From contig NZ_FPBO01000029.1 in the NCBI RefSeq assembly GCF_900116645.1, positions 1 through 64,000 of the forward strand: DNA of 64,000 nucleotides, in the 5' to 3' direction. The notes beneath the pieces were generated by a model. The model saw only the letters and a program-made list of their open reading frames with translations. It was not told where the DNA came from and made no database searches. The position numbers and the translations under genes were made by a program. Below, piece by piece: positions 36,979-44,346 of the stretch; the first letter of the stretch is position 1; each line of letters begins with the position of its first letter. The DNA is from Pseudoduganella namucuonensis. GTDB lineage: Bacteria > Pseudomonadota > Gammaproteobacteria > Burkholderiales > Burkholderiaceae_D.

Positions 36979-39168
36979 ATGATTAACACGGTGGAAGATG
37001 TTATCGAAAACAAAAACGCGGAGATTTCGCGCCGCACCTTCCTGTATAGCCTCGGAGCCCTCGCGCTGGCCGGTTGCGGCGGCGGACTGGGTGGGGACGG
37101 GCAGGGCGGAGCCCCCGGCGCGCTCGCCGCGGCCCGGCAGGGCGGCAAGCCGCCGGGCGCGTTCATCCATCCCGGCCTGCTGCACACGGACGCCGATTTC
37201 ACGCGCATGGCGGCGAAGTACACCACCAGCCCATGGAGCGGCAGCTGGAACCTGCTGATCAACAACAGCCACGCCAGCCTGGGTTACACGGCGCGTCCCG
37301 TTCCCATCGTCTACCGCGGCAGCGACGGCGTTCATGCCCAGAACTTCGGGCTGTTGTTTAGCGACGTGGCGGCGGCCTACGCCTGCGCGCTGCGCTGGAA
37401 GGTCTCGGGCAACCCCGACTACGCCAACAAGGCGGTGGAGATCATGAACGCCTGGTCGGCGGTCCTGACCTCCATCCAGGGCAGCACCGAAGCGGCGCTG
37501 GCGGCCGGCCTCCAAGGCTACGAGTTCGCCAACGCCGCCGAGATCATGCGCGGCTACAGCGGCTGGGCGGCGGCCGATTTCACCCGCTTCCGCAACATGA
37601 TGCTCAACGTCTTCTATCCGATCAACCACGACTTCCTGATACGCCACAACGGCACCGAGATCACCCATTATTGGGCCAACTGGGACCTGTGCAACCTGGC
37701 CTCCATCCTGGCCATCAGCGTGTTGTGCGACGACCAGGCCAAATGGGACGAGGCCATCAACTACCTCAAGGGCGAGAGCGGCAACGGCGGCATAGGCCAG
37801 GCCGTGTACTTCCTGCATCCCGGCCATCTGGGCCAGTGGCAGGAATCGGGGCGCGACCAGGGCCACGCCACGCTCGGCATCGCGCTGCTGGGCGCGATCT
37901 GCGAAATGGCGTGGAACCAGGGCGAGGACCTGTACGGCCACGACAACAACCGCTTCCTGGCGGGCGCGGAATATGTCGCCAAGAGCAATCTGATCGAGTC
38001 CGGCGGCACCTATTACACCGTGCCCTACGTCCGCTACAACAACATCGACAATGTCAACCAAACCGTCTTCAGCACATCCGCCCAGGGGCACGTGAGGCCT
38101 TGCTGGGCGCTGGTCTACAACCATTACGTCAACCGCAAGGGGCTGGCCGCGCCGCACTCGAAACGGTTCGCGCTGCAGATCCAGCCCGAGGGGGGCGGCT
38201 CCGGGTCCGGCAGTGGCGGCTACGACCAGCTGGGCTACGGCACCTTGACCTGCACGCGCGATCCCATCGCCAGCGGCGCCGCGCCCAGCGGGCTGACCGC
38301 CCACACGATGGGCGGCGCGGTGGTCCTGTCGTGGTGGGGCAGCGCCTACGCCACCGGCTACACGCTGAAGCGCGCCACCACGCCGGGCGGACCGTACACG
38401 ACGGTGGCCAGCGGCATCACCGACCCGCTCACCTATAGTGACAGCGGCCTGGCGGCGGGCACCTACTACTATGTGGTGAGCGCCACCACGTCGACCGGCA
38501 CCACCGCCAACTCCAACGAGACCAAGGCGGTGGTGGGCGTGCAACTGCACACCCTCCTGGCCTTCAACGAGAGCGGCGGCACGGTCGCCGCCGACGCCAG
38601 CGGCCAGGGCCACGCCGGCACGCTGGCGGGCGGCGCCATCTGGGTGCCGGGCAAGAAGAACAACGCCGTGTCGCTCAACGGCAGCAGCGGCTACGTCAGC
38701 CTGCCGGCGGGCATCATGTCCGACGTGGGCGACGCCACCATCGCGTGCTGGGTGTACTGGAACGCCAGCCGGGCTTGGGAGCGCGTGTTCGACTTCGGTT
38801 CCGGCACCGGCCACTACATGATGCTGACGCCGCGTGCGGGGAACACCGGGCCGGCGCGCTTCGCCATCACGGTCAACGGCTGGAGCAACGAGCAGAACAT
38901 CAACAGCACCGCGGCGCTGCCCACGGGGCAGTGGGTGCACGTGGCGGTGACGCTGTCCGGCGGCACCGGCAGGCTGTACGTGAACGGCGTGCAGGCGGGC
39001 GTCAACACCGGCATGTTCCTGGCGCCGTTCAGGCTGCAGAACACCACCAGGAACTGGATCGGCCGCTCGCAGTATCCCGATCCGTATTTCAACGGCAAAA
39101 TCGATGAGTTCCGCATCTATCGCGGCGCGCTCAGCGCGGCCGAGGTGGCGGCGCTGATGACCGCCTGA
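36979..39168 (+). CDS. Tat-exported alginate-lyase-family lipoprotein with Fn3 and LamG domains
   Basis: The 729-residue protein begins with a twin-arginine motif (SRRTFL) and a lipobox (LALAGC), so it should be exported by Tat and lipidated. The alginate_lyase-type alpha/alpha-toroid covers about residues 60-400 and holds 'HYWANWDLCNLAS' and 'SGRDQGHATLGIALLG'. A Ser/Gly linker, a fibronectin-III-like module (about 435-520) and a LamG/concanavalin module (about 530-725, 'GKIDEFRIYRGALSAAEV') follow. A GGAGTGA site precedes the ATG. It is probably a polysaccharide lyase with a C-terminal glycan-binding module. The GRDQ-H motif is shared with the lyase-like protein at 28217, indicating the same superfamily. 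Substrate unknown. Confidence 0.8.
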   Translation: MINTVEDVIENKNAEISRRTFLYSLGALALAGCGGGLGGDGQGGAPGALAAARQGGKPPGAFIHPGLLHTDADFTRMAAKYTTSPWSGSWNLLINNSHASLGYTARPVPIVYRGSDGVHAQNFGLLFSDVAAAYACALRWKVSGNPDYANKAVEIMNAWSAVLTSIQGSTEAALAAGLQGYEFANAAEIMRGYSGWAAADFTRFRNMMLNVFYPINHDFLIRHNGTEITHYWANWDLCNLASILAISVLCDDQAKWDEAINYLKGESGNGGIGQAVYFLHPGHLGQWQESGRDQGHATLGIALLGAICEMAWNQGEDLYGHDNNRFLAGAEYVAKSNLIESGGTYYTVPYVRYNNIDNVNQTVFSTSAQGHVRPCWALVYNHYVNRKGLAAPHSKRFALQIQPEGGGSGSGSGGYDQLGYGTLTCTRDPIASGAAPSGLTAHTMGGAVVLSWWGSAYATGYTLKRATTPGGPYTTVASGITDPLTYSDSGLAAGTYYYVVSATTSTGTTANSNETKAVVGVQLHTLLAFNESGGTVAADASGQGHAGTLAGGAIWVPGKKNNAVSLNGSSGYVSLPAGIMSDVGDATIACWVYWNASRAWERVFDFGSGTGHYMMLTPRAGNTGPARFAITVNGWSNEQNINSTAALPTGQWVHVAVTLSGGTGRLYVNGVQAGVNTGMFLAPFRLQNTTRNWIGRSQYPDPYFNGKIDEFRIYRGALSAAEVAALMTA

Positions 39169-39190
39169 CGCGGAATGCCTACGGGCGGCC

Positions 39191-39214
39191 CACCGGCTTG
39201 CCGCGCCGCCGGTG
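39191..39214. terminator. Stem-loop after the Tat lyase-like gene
   Basis: CACCGGC and GCCGGTG make a 7-base perfect stem, extended by a bulged GGCC, 22 bases after the lyase stop. No T-run follows. Apart from this hairpin I see nothing supported between 39169 and 39343. Confidence 0.4.
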
Positions 39215-39343
39215 GCCGTCTTGCCGAAGCCCAGCGCCGTGGCCCGCGTTACGCCCGGCGCTCGGATGCACCGACGGGCCGTTGAAGCCCGGTTGGCCCG
39301 GCGCCGTCGCGGGCCGGGCGTGGGGAATATCGTTGCCCCCACT

Positions 39344-39387
39344 CGCGATTTTCGGAATTGACCCGGCCCCTGCGCCGCCCGCACAAT
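39344..39387 (+). promoter_or_regulatory. Shared-architecture promoter A (upstream of GH29-like remnant)
   Basis: CGCGATTTTCGGAATTG runs into a -35 of TTGACC (39358-39363). An 18-base spacer and CACAAT (39382-39387) follow. Four other promoters at 39708, 46080, 47138 and 53990 have the same upstream element, the same overlap with the -35 and nearly the same spacing. The gene it once served is now a remnant at 39469-39590. Confidence 0.55.
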
Positions 39388-39468
39388 CGCATCGGCGGCG
39401 CGGCGCGGCGCGGCGCGTCGGCGCGACAACGCCGCATCTTGTATCGTCCACCACCATTCAGCGAGACG

Positions 39469-39590
39469 ATGGACATGAACTATTCCGTGCCCGGCCGCGG
39501 CGCATGGTGATGACGGCCCGCCACCACGACGGCTACGCGCTGTTCGACGACGGCGCCAACCCGTTCACCAGTGATGATCCATACAAGGAA
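39469..39590 (+). pseudogene. Remnant of a GH29-like alpha-L-fucosidase gene
   Basis: An ATG at 39469 opens 13 codons (MDMNYSVPGRGAW) and then stops. In a different frame, from about 39494, the sequence reads 'RRMVMTARHHDGYALFDDG', the conserved catalytic-barrel motif of GH29 fucosidases (usually 'TTKHHDGFALFDS'). It is lost again after about 30 codons. A promoter lies upstream and two T-tailed hairpins downstream, so this looks like a whole transcription unit from which most of the coding DNA was deleted. The intact GH29 genes at 44347 and 48691 read 'LANHHDNFDLY' here, so it is not a copy of them. Function is lost. Confidence 0.5.
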
Positions 39591-39604
39591 GGGAAGGTTT
39601 CTCC

Positions 39605-39627
39605 AACCGCCGATCCGGCGGTTTTTT
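39605..39627 (+). terminator. Intrinsic terminator 1 after the GH29-like remnant
   Basis: AACCGCCG and CGGCGGTT form a perfect 8-base stem with a 3-base loop, followed directly by a T-run. It directly follows the fucosidase-like remnant and would have ended its transcript. Confidence 0.75.
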
Positions 39628-39629
39628 CG

Positions 39630-39656
39630 GGGGCGGCTTGGGCCGCCCCTTTTTTT
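39630..39656 (+). terminator. Intrinsic terminator 2 after the GH29-like remnant
   Basis: GGGGCGGC and GCCGCCCC form an 8-base stem with a TTGG loop and a 7-base T-run. It is in tandem with the first terminator. A nearly identical stem ends the acyltransferase transcript at 40950. Confidence 0.8.
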
Positions 39657-39707
39657 CGCGGAGCGCCAACAGCGCGCCGCCGCCTGCGTAATTTCATGTG
39701 CCGCGTT

Positions 39708-39750
39708 GGCGGTTTTTGCAATTGTGGCGCCGGGGCGCAACTCGCACAAT
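39708..39750 (+). promoter_or_regulatory. Shared-architecture promoter B (acyltransferase gene)
   Basis: GGCGGTTTTTGCAATTG overlaps a -35 of TTGTGG (39722-39727). A 17-base spacer leads to CACAAT (39745-39750). The predicted transcript starts about 43 bases before the acyltransferase GTG. The upstream element is the same 17-base pattern as at 47138. Confidence 0.6.
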
Positions 39751-39799
39751 GCGTTCAACCGATCCGCGGCGCGGGTCCCATTGAGCGAGGAGTGTCATC

Positions 39800-40915
39800 G
39801 TGAAGTCGCATTACCATGTGCTGGATGGCTTGCGCGGAACCGCCGCATTCAGCGTCTTCACCTTCCATATCCTGGAAATGCTGGTGCCCAGCCTGGAGCT
39901 GAATCCCATGCCGCATACCTTTCTCGCGGTGGATTTCTTCTTCGCCCTGTCCGGTTTCATCCTCGGTCACGCGTATGACGCCCGCATGTGCGATGGCGGC
40001 CGTCTGGCGCCGTCCGGCTTTTTCATGCGCAGGCTGATCCGGCTGCACCCGATGGTGCTGGTGGCGATGGTGGTTGGCGTGCTCGGCTACCTGTTCGATC
40101 CCTTCGCCGGCAACGCCCAGCGCATCGGCCCCGCGCTGTCGCCGGGCATGCTGCTGCTGACGTTCTGCCTGAGTCTGTTGCTGTTGCCGGCGCCGACGCT
40201 GCCCAATTATTTCGGCGAAACGCACCCGGTCAACGGTCCGTCGTGGACGCTGCTCCAGGAATACATCGCCAACGTGCTGTATGCGCTGTTCGCTTCCCGG
40301 CTGGGGCGCAAGCCGCATATCGTCCTGTGCTGCGCCAGCGCGCTGGCCTTGTTGTGGACGGCAAAGCGATTCGGCAATCTGGGTTATGGCTGGGGCTGGG
40401 ACCACTACTGGGTCGCGCCGGTCCGCCTCGCCTGTCCATTCCTGCTGGGATTGCTGGTGTACCGGATGAAATTGCGGATCGCGCTGCCGCATCCCTACGC
40501 CGTGCTGTCGCTGGCGCTGGTCGCCGTCTTTGCCGCGCCGGTGTTCAGGGCGTACAACTGGCTGTACGAGGCGGTGTGCGTGATCGTGGTGTTCCCGTGC
40601 ATCCTGATGGCGGGCGCGGGAGCGGACCAGGGCGAGGACGGGCGGGGGTGGCTGGCCCGCCTGGCGGGCGAGCTGTCCTATCCCGTCTACATTGTGCATT
40701 ACCCCTTTATTTATATTTTCGCCCACTGGAACTGGTCCACGCATCCGTCCAGGCCGGTGTTGGCGGCGGCGGGCGTCGGCATGTATTGCGGCGTGACGCT
40801 GTTCGCCCTGGCGTTGTCCAGATGGTATGACCGGCCTCTGCGCGCGTGGCTGGCCCGTGTCTGCCTGGCGCGCGAGGCCGAGCCAACGCGGTTCAGTCCT
40901 CAAAGCGCCTCGTAA
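39800..40915 (+). CDS. Acyltransferase 3 family membrane protein (OafA/YrhL-like)
   Basis: This is a 371-residue integral membrane acyltransferase with about ten hydrophobic segments. The N-terminal 'HVLDGLRGTAAFSVFTFHI' carries the R/H pair of the family active site near TM1. 'AVDFFFALSGFILGHAYD' and 'FFMRRLIRLHPM' follow, and 'LSYPVYIVHYPFIYIF' lies near the C-terminus. These enzymes transfer acetyl or other acyl groups to sugars at the membrane. A GTG start at 39800 follows GAGGAG. It has its own promoter and a T-tailed terminator, so it is a single-gene unit. It may modify the cell's own polysaccharide; the acceptor is unknown. Confidence 0.88.
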   Translation: MKSHYHVLDGLRGTAAFSVFTFHILEMLVPSLELNPMPHTFLAVDFFFALSGFILGHAYDARMCDGGRLAPSGFFMRRLIRLHPMVLVAMVVGVLGYLFDPFAGNAQRIGPALSPGMLLLTFCLSLLLLPAPTLPNYFGETHPVNGPSWTLLQEYIANVLYALFASRLGRKPHIVLCCASALALLWTAKRFGNLGYGWGWDHYWVAPVRLACPFLLGLLVYRMKLRIALPHPYAVLSLALVAVFAAPVFRAYNWLYEAVCVIVVFPCILMAGAGADQGEDGRGWLARLAGELSYPVYIVHYPFIYIFAHWNWSTHPSRPVLAAAGVGMYCGVTLFALALSRWYDRPLRAWLARVCLAREAEPTRFSPQSAS

Positions 40916-40949
40916 CGGTCGTCCCTGCCACCTTTGTGGTAGTCTTTTC

Positions 40950-40977
40950 GGGGCGGCTCCGGCCGCCCCTTTTTTTT
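40950..40977 (+). terminator. Intrinsic terminator of the acyltransferase gene
   Basis: GGGGCGGC and GCCGCCCC form a stem around a TCCG loop, followed by an 8-base T-run, 35 bases after the stop codon. The stem matches the second terminator at 39630. Confidence 0.85.
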
Positions 40978-41129
40978 GCAATGGACAATCATGAGATCCC
41001 TCGCGGGCCGACCGGCAGGAGCGTACAGCGGGTTCCCGGCGGTCGCCTGGGGCGGGTTGAACTGTTATGATGCATATGGCGCGACCCCAAGCGGTGGTGC
41101 GCGGAGACCGTTCATCATAATGTACCAAC

Positions 41130-42344
41130 ATGCAACATTTCTATAAGAAGGCGCTGGTCGCGCTCATTTTCCTGGTGCTTGCAGACCTGCTGCTGGCGTC
41201 TTTTTTCATCCATCAGAGTTTTCTGACCTTTTTTCTATTGCCGGCCGATAAAGATGGCGCCCGCTGGCACTACCGCACTTACACGGATGTCGCGACGGGG
41301 GGCAGTTCCACCATCCTCAGCGATCCCGGCCGGGACCGGATACGATTCGACTTCAAGCTGACGGACGCCGCGCGGTATCCCTACGTTGCCACCGAACTGA
41401 TGCTGGACGATCAGAATGGACGGCAGACCCACCTGGACTGGTCGAAATACACCACCATCACTTTCCTCGCCAAATGCGCGCCCTCCGGGTCGATGACCAT
41501 GGTCATCTCCACGTTTGACGACAAGATCTCCAAGCCTGGAAAACTCGAAACCTATCCTTCGCCCGGCACGTACTTTTCCTGTAACAGGCATGGCGTGCCG
41601 GTCTCGCTGGATATTACCCGGATGTTTATCCCCGAGTGGTGGCTTTCCTCGATGCGGCTCGACTTGTCGCAGCAGGGCTATATATTAAACAAGGTGGCGA
41701 AAATCGTGTTCGGCACCGGCTCGGCGACGCCCCGCAACGTCGATTCTTACGTGGAAATCAGCGACGTGATTTTGCATGGCCGGGATTATCGCTATATCGC
41801 GGCTTTGCTTGCCATTCTATTGGCGAGCTGTGGCGCGTTCGCCCTCTGGTTTTTCCGCGCCCATACCCGCGCGTTGGCCGCCAGCCTGGAATCCAAGCTG
41901 AAGAAAGACTTGCCATTGGTGGCGTACCGTCAATTAACCCTGGAGCCCTATAAGGACAAGGAAAAGGCTTTGGTCCTGCGGTTTATCGCCACGAATTACA
42001 CAAACGCCAATCTGGACCTGGATGCAGTGGTGGCCGGGACGGGGGCGAACCGTCACAAAGTCAATGAAGTGCTGAAAGCGGAACTCGGGATGACTTTCAG
42101 CAGCTACCTGAATAAATTGCGGCTGACGGAGGCCGCCAGGTTATTGGCCGAGAAAGGCACAGCGACGATGGCGGAAATCGCCTATTCGGTCGGCTATGCC
42201 AGTGCTCCCTATTTCAACAAGCTGTTCAAGGAAGAATACGGCTGCACGCCGAAGTCCTTCCGCTCCATCTCCACCCAGCAGGACCAGCCCGCCGAGGCCC
42301 CCCCGCCGGAGCCGCCTGGCCCCTCTGTGGGCGCGCTGGGCTAG
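41130..42344 (+). CDS. Membrane-anchored AraC-family regulator with periplasmic sensor domain
   Basis: The 404-residue protein has a transmembrane helix at about residues 8-30 and a periplasmic region of about 190 residues. That region is a beta-rich jelly-roll-like fold ('RIRFDFKLTDAARYPYVATE', 'SYVEISDVILHG') resembling carbohydrate-binding or galactose-binding modules. A second transmembrane helix lies at about 224-246 ('YIAALLAILLASCGAFALWF'), and the C-terminal AraC domain at about 280-380 has two helix-turn-helices ('MAEIAYSVGYASAPYFNKLF'). It can therefore sense a ligand outside the inner membrane and act on DNA directly, much like hybrid two-component sensors of Bacteroidetes sugar loci. 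Its targets may be the shared-architecture promoters around it. No clear ribosome-binding site is seen. Confidence 0.85.
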   Translation: MQHFYKKALVALIFLVLADLLLASFFIHQSFLTFFLLPADKDGARWHYRTYTDVATGGSSTILSDPGRDRIRFDFKLTDAARYPYVATELMLDDQNGRQTHLDWSKYTTITFLAKCAPSGSMTMVISTFDDKISKPGKLETYPSPGTYFSCNRHGVPVSLDITRMFIPEWWLSSMRLDLSQQGYILNKVAKIVFGTGSATPRNVDSYVEISDVILHGRDYRYIAALLAILLASCGAFALWFFRAHTRALAASLESKLKKDLPLVAYRQLTLEPYKDKEKALVLRFIATNYTNANLDLDAVVAGTGANRHKVNEVLKAELGMTFSSYLNKLRLTEAARLLAEKGTATMAEIAYSVGYASAPYFNKLFKEEYGCTPKSFRSISTQQDQPAEAPPPEPPGPSVGALG

Positions 42345-42385
42345 GCTCTTACACTTCCGGTAAAAATTCTTGCAAATTCTGTGGT

Positions 42386-42414
42386 TTGACAGGAATTCCT
42401 GTATAGGCGATACC
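42386..42414 (+). promoter_or_regulatory. Promoter with overlapping perfect palindrome upstream of the GH74 remnant
   Basis: TTGACA is followed 17 bases later by GATACC. The 14-base perfect palindrome ACAGGAATTCCTGT (42389-42402) overlaps the -35 and the spacer, an ideal repressor position. The 395-base gap from 42345 to the GH74 remnant holds this element and nothing else I can support. The regulated gene downstream is broken. Confidence 0.45.
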
Positions 42415-42739
42415 GTCGCGCGCCACTGAGGCCATATGCTTCAGTCGTGGGTAGCTTCCGCTATCGATCCCGGTTCACTATACAAGGAGTGCCATCCGAT
42501 GCCAGACCGTATCCGCCGGCGTGTCCCCGTCCACGCGGCACGTGCGCGCTTTTTCAAGTCCGCCCCCCGCCCCACGCGCTCCATTCCTGGAGTTGCGATT
42601 AATCGACCGAATTCATTTCAAGTGTGACGCCGCGCTCCAGCGTGGTGTCCTTGCGGCTTTTGGCTTGCGCTGCCTTGACGCGTCCGGAGCGGGCCGGTTA
42701 TTGCCCGAAAATCTTAAAAAAAGCAATCTGGAGGGGATG

Positions 42740-42979
42740 ATGATTTTGAAACCGATTCGCGCGCTGCTGTCCGCCGCGTTATTGATGGCGCCCGCGGCCC
42801 AGGCGGAAAACTATAAATGGGACACCGTCGCGTTTGGCGGCGGCGGTTTTGTCACCGGTGTGATTCCCAGTAAATCGGAGCGCGGCGTCGTTTATATGCG
42901 CACCGACGTGCGCGGCGCCTACCGCTGGAACGCGCAGCAGGAACGCTGGATGGCATTGCAGGACAAGACCCTGGCGTGA
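42740..42979 (+). pseudogene. N-terminal remnant of a GH74 xyloglucanase gene
   Basis: A signal peptide (MILKPIRALLSAALLMAPAAQA) is followed by the start of a GH74 beta-propeller: 'YKWDTVAFGGGGFVTGVI', 'YMRTDVRGAYRWNA' and 'RWMALQD'. These match the first blade of xyloglucan-specific endoglucanases and oligoxyloglucan reducing-end cellobiohydrolases, which are normally 700-900 residues. The frame ends at residue 79, and nothing downstream resembles the rest, so most of the gene has been deleted. A GGAGGGG site and a good promoter remain. The truncated product has no catalytic residues. Confidence 0.7.
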
Positions 42980-43052
42980 CAAGCTGGCCGCCGCGCCAGC
43001 GGCGGGGCGCGCCCCTCGCCCAACCATAAAAATATAAAACGGAGACTGGACC

Positions 43053-43112
43053 ATGAAGCGTTACCAAACCCATCGCGTGCCGCCGGTGTTGAACACCGTG
43101 CCGGCGATCTGA
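43053..43112 (+). pseudogene. Possible remnant of a second XylR-type regulator start
   Basis: A 19-codon frame (MKRYQTHRVPPVLNTVPAI) sits behind a GGAGA site and ends eight bases before the XylR start. Its pattern, M-K then H-R-V and L-N, resembles the N-terminus of XylR-type proteins, including the intact neighbour (MKTTKPHRIALLFNGNK). It is probably the stub of a deleted paralogue, or otherwise a chance leader peptide. Confidence 0.3.
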
Positions 43113-43119
43113 GGTCGAC

Positions 43120-44313
43120 ATGAAAACGACCAAACCGCATCGGATTGCCCTGCTGTTCAACGGCAACAAGAGTTTCGACCGCGAGGTCATTTCCGGCATC
43201 GCCGGCTATCTGGGCAGCACGCGCGCGGCCTGGGACCTGTTCCTGGAGGAGGACTTCCGTCTGCGCCTGGACGGCATCGAGCGCTGGCAGGGCGACGGCA
43301 TCATCGCCGATTTCGACGACCCGGCCGTGGCCAAGGCCCTGTCGCGCTGCGCCGTTCCGGTGGTGGCGGTGGGCGGCTCCTATTCGGACGACGGCGCGTA
43401 TCCGCGCGGCCTGCCTTACGTGGCGACCGACAATTTCAAACTCATCAAGCTGGCGCGCGACCACCTGATCGATGTCGGCCTGCAGCGCTTCGCCATGTTC
43501 AGCCTGCCCAGGTCCAGCGAGAACCGCTGGGCGCTGGAGCGCGAAAACGCCTTCCGCGCCCTGATGCTGGACGACCGGATGGACGCCGAGATCTTCCGCG
43601 GCTGTGAAACCAGCGCGTCCTCGTGGGACGAGGCGGTCGAGGGCCAGATCGCCTGGTTGCGCAGCTTGCCCAAGCCGATCGGCATCATCGCCGTCACGGA
43701 CGCGCGCGCGCGCCAGTTGCTGCAGGCCTGCGCCATCGGCGGCATCGCGGTGCCGGAACAGGTGGCGCTGATCGGCATCGACAACGACCCGATGGTGCGC
43801 ATGCTGACCCGCATCCCGCTCAGTTCCGTGATGCAGGGCGCGCAGGAGATGGGGCGCACGGCGGCCCATCTGCTGGACCAGATGTTGCACGGCGTGCGCC
43901 TGGCGAACACCCGCATCATGGTGCCGCCGGCCGGCATCAACGTGTTCGCGTCCAGCAAGCACGAGGCGACCAGGCATCCGCATGTGATGCGGGCCCACCA
44001 TTTCATCCGCCAGTACGCCTGCCAAGGCATCAAGACCCACCAGGTGGCCGAGTACGTGGGCGTGTCGCGTTCCTCGCTGGAAGCCTGCTTCCGCCAGGAG
44101 CTCGAATGCAGCGTGCACGACGTGATCCTGCGCTTCAAGCTCGACGCCGCCAAGGCCCGCCTGGAAAGCGGTGAAAGCAGTATCGCCGACGTGGCGCTGG
44201 GCTGCGGCTTCACTTCCATCCAGTACATGCATTTCGTGTTCAAACGCGAACTGGGCTGCACGCCGCGCGTCTACCGCGACCGCGCGCGCGGCGAGGCGGG
44301 ACTGGCGGCGTGA
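43120..44313 (+). CDS. xylR: XylR-type regulator (LacI-like sensor plus AraC DNA-binding domain)
   Basis: This is a 397-residue XylR-family activator. The N-terminal two-thirds is a periplasmic-binding-protein-like sugar sensor ('RIALLFNGNKSFDREVISGI', 'GIDNDPMVRMLTRIPLSSV'). The C-terminal 100 residues are an AraC-type DNA-binding domain ('HQVAEYVGVSRSSLEACF', 'SIADVALGCGFTSIQYMHFVFKR' with one helix-turn-helix each). Family members bind xylose and activate xylose or xyloside genes. It sits upstream of the GH29/halogenase cluster, so it may instead sense fucose or another pentose or deoxyhexose. TGAGGTCGAC before the ATG gives a fair ribosome-binding site. The gene symbol is by family only. 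Confidence 0.85.
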   Translation: MKTTKPHRIALLFNGNKSFDREVISGIAGYLGSTRAAWDLFLEEDFRLRLDGIERWQGDGIIADFDDPAVAKALSRCAVPVVAVGGSYSDDGAYPRGLPYVATDNFKLIKLARDHLIDVGLQRFAMFSLPRSSENRWALERENAFRALMLDDRMDAEIFRGCETSASSWDEAVEGQIAWLRSLPKPIGIIAVTDARARQLLQACAIGGIAVPEQVALIGIDNDPMVRMLTRIPLSSVMQGAQEMGRTAAHLLDQMLHGVRLANTRIMVPPAGINVFASSKHEATRHPHVMRAHHFIRQYACQGIKTHQVAEYVGVSRSSLEACFRQELECSVHDVILRFKLDAAKARLESGESSIADVALGCGFTSIQYMHFVFKRELGCTPRVYRDRARGEAGLAA

Positions 44314-44346
44314 CGGCGTGAATATTGAAGAAGGAATAAAAGGACA

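Noticed and set aside
36958-39429. An 823-codon minus-strand frame opposite the Tat lyase-like gene
   Set aside because: Shadow of the coding strand; no conserved domain, and the plus-strand protein has clear Tat, Fn3 and LamG features.
39179-39457. A 92-codon minus-strand frame in the gap after the Tat lyase-like gene
   Set aside because: Arg/Gly/Pro-rich translation without a ribosome-binding site; it overlaps promoter A and has no recognisable domain.
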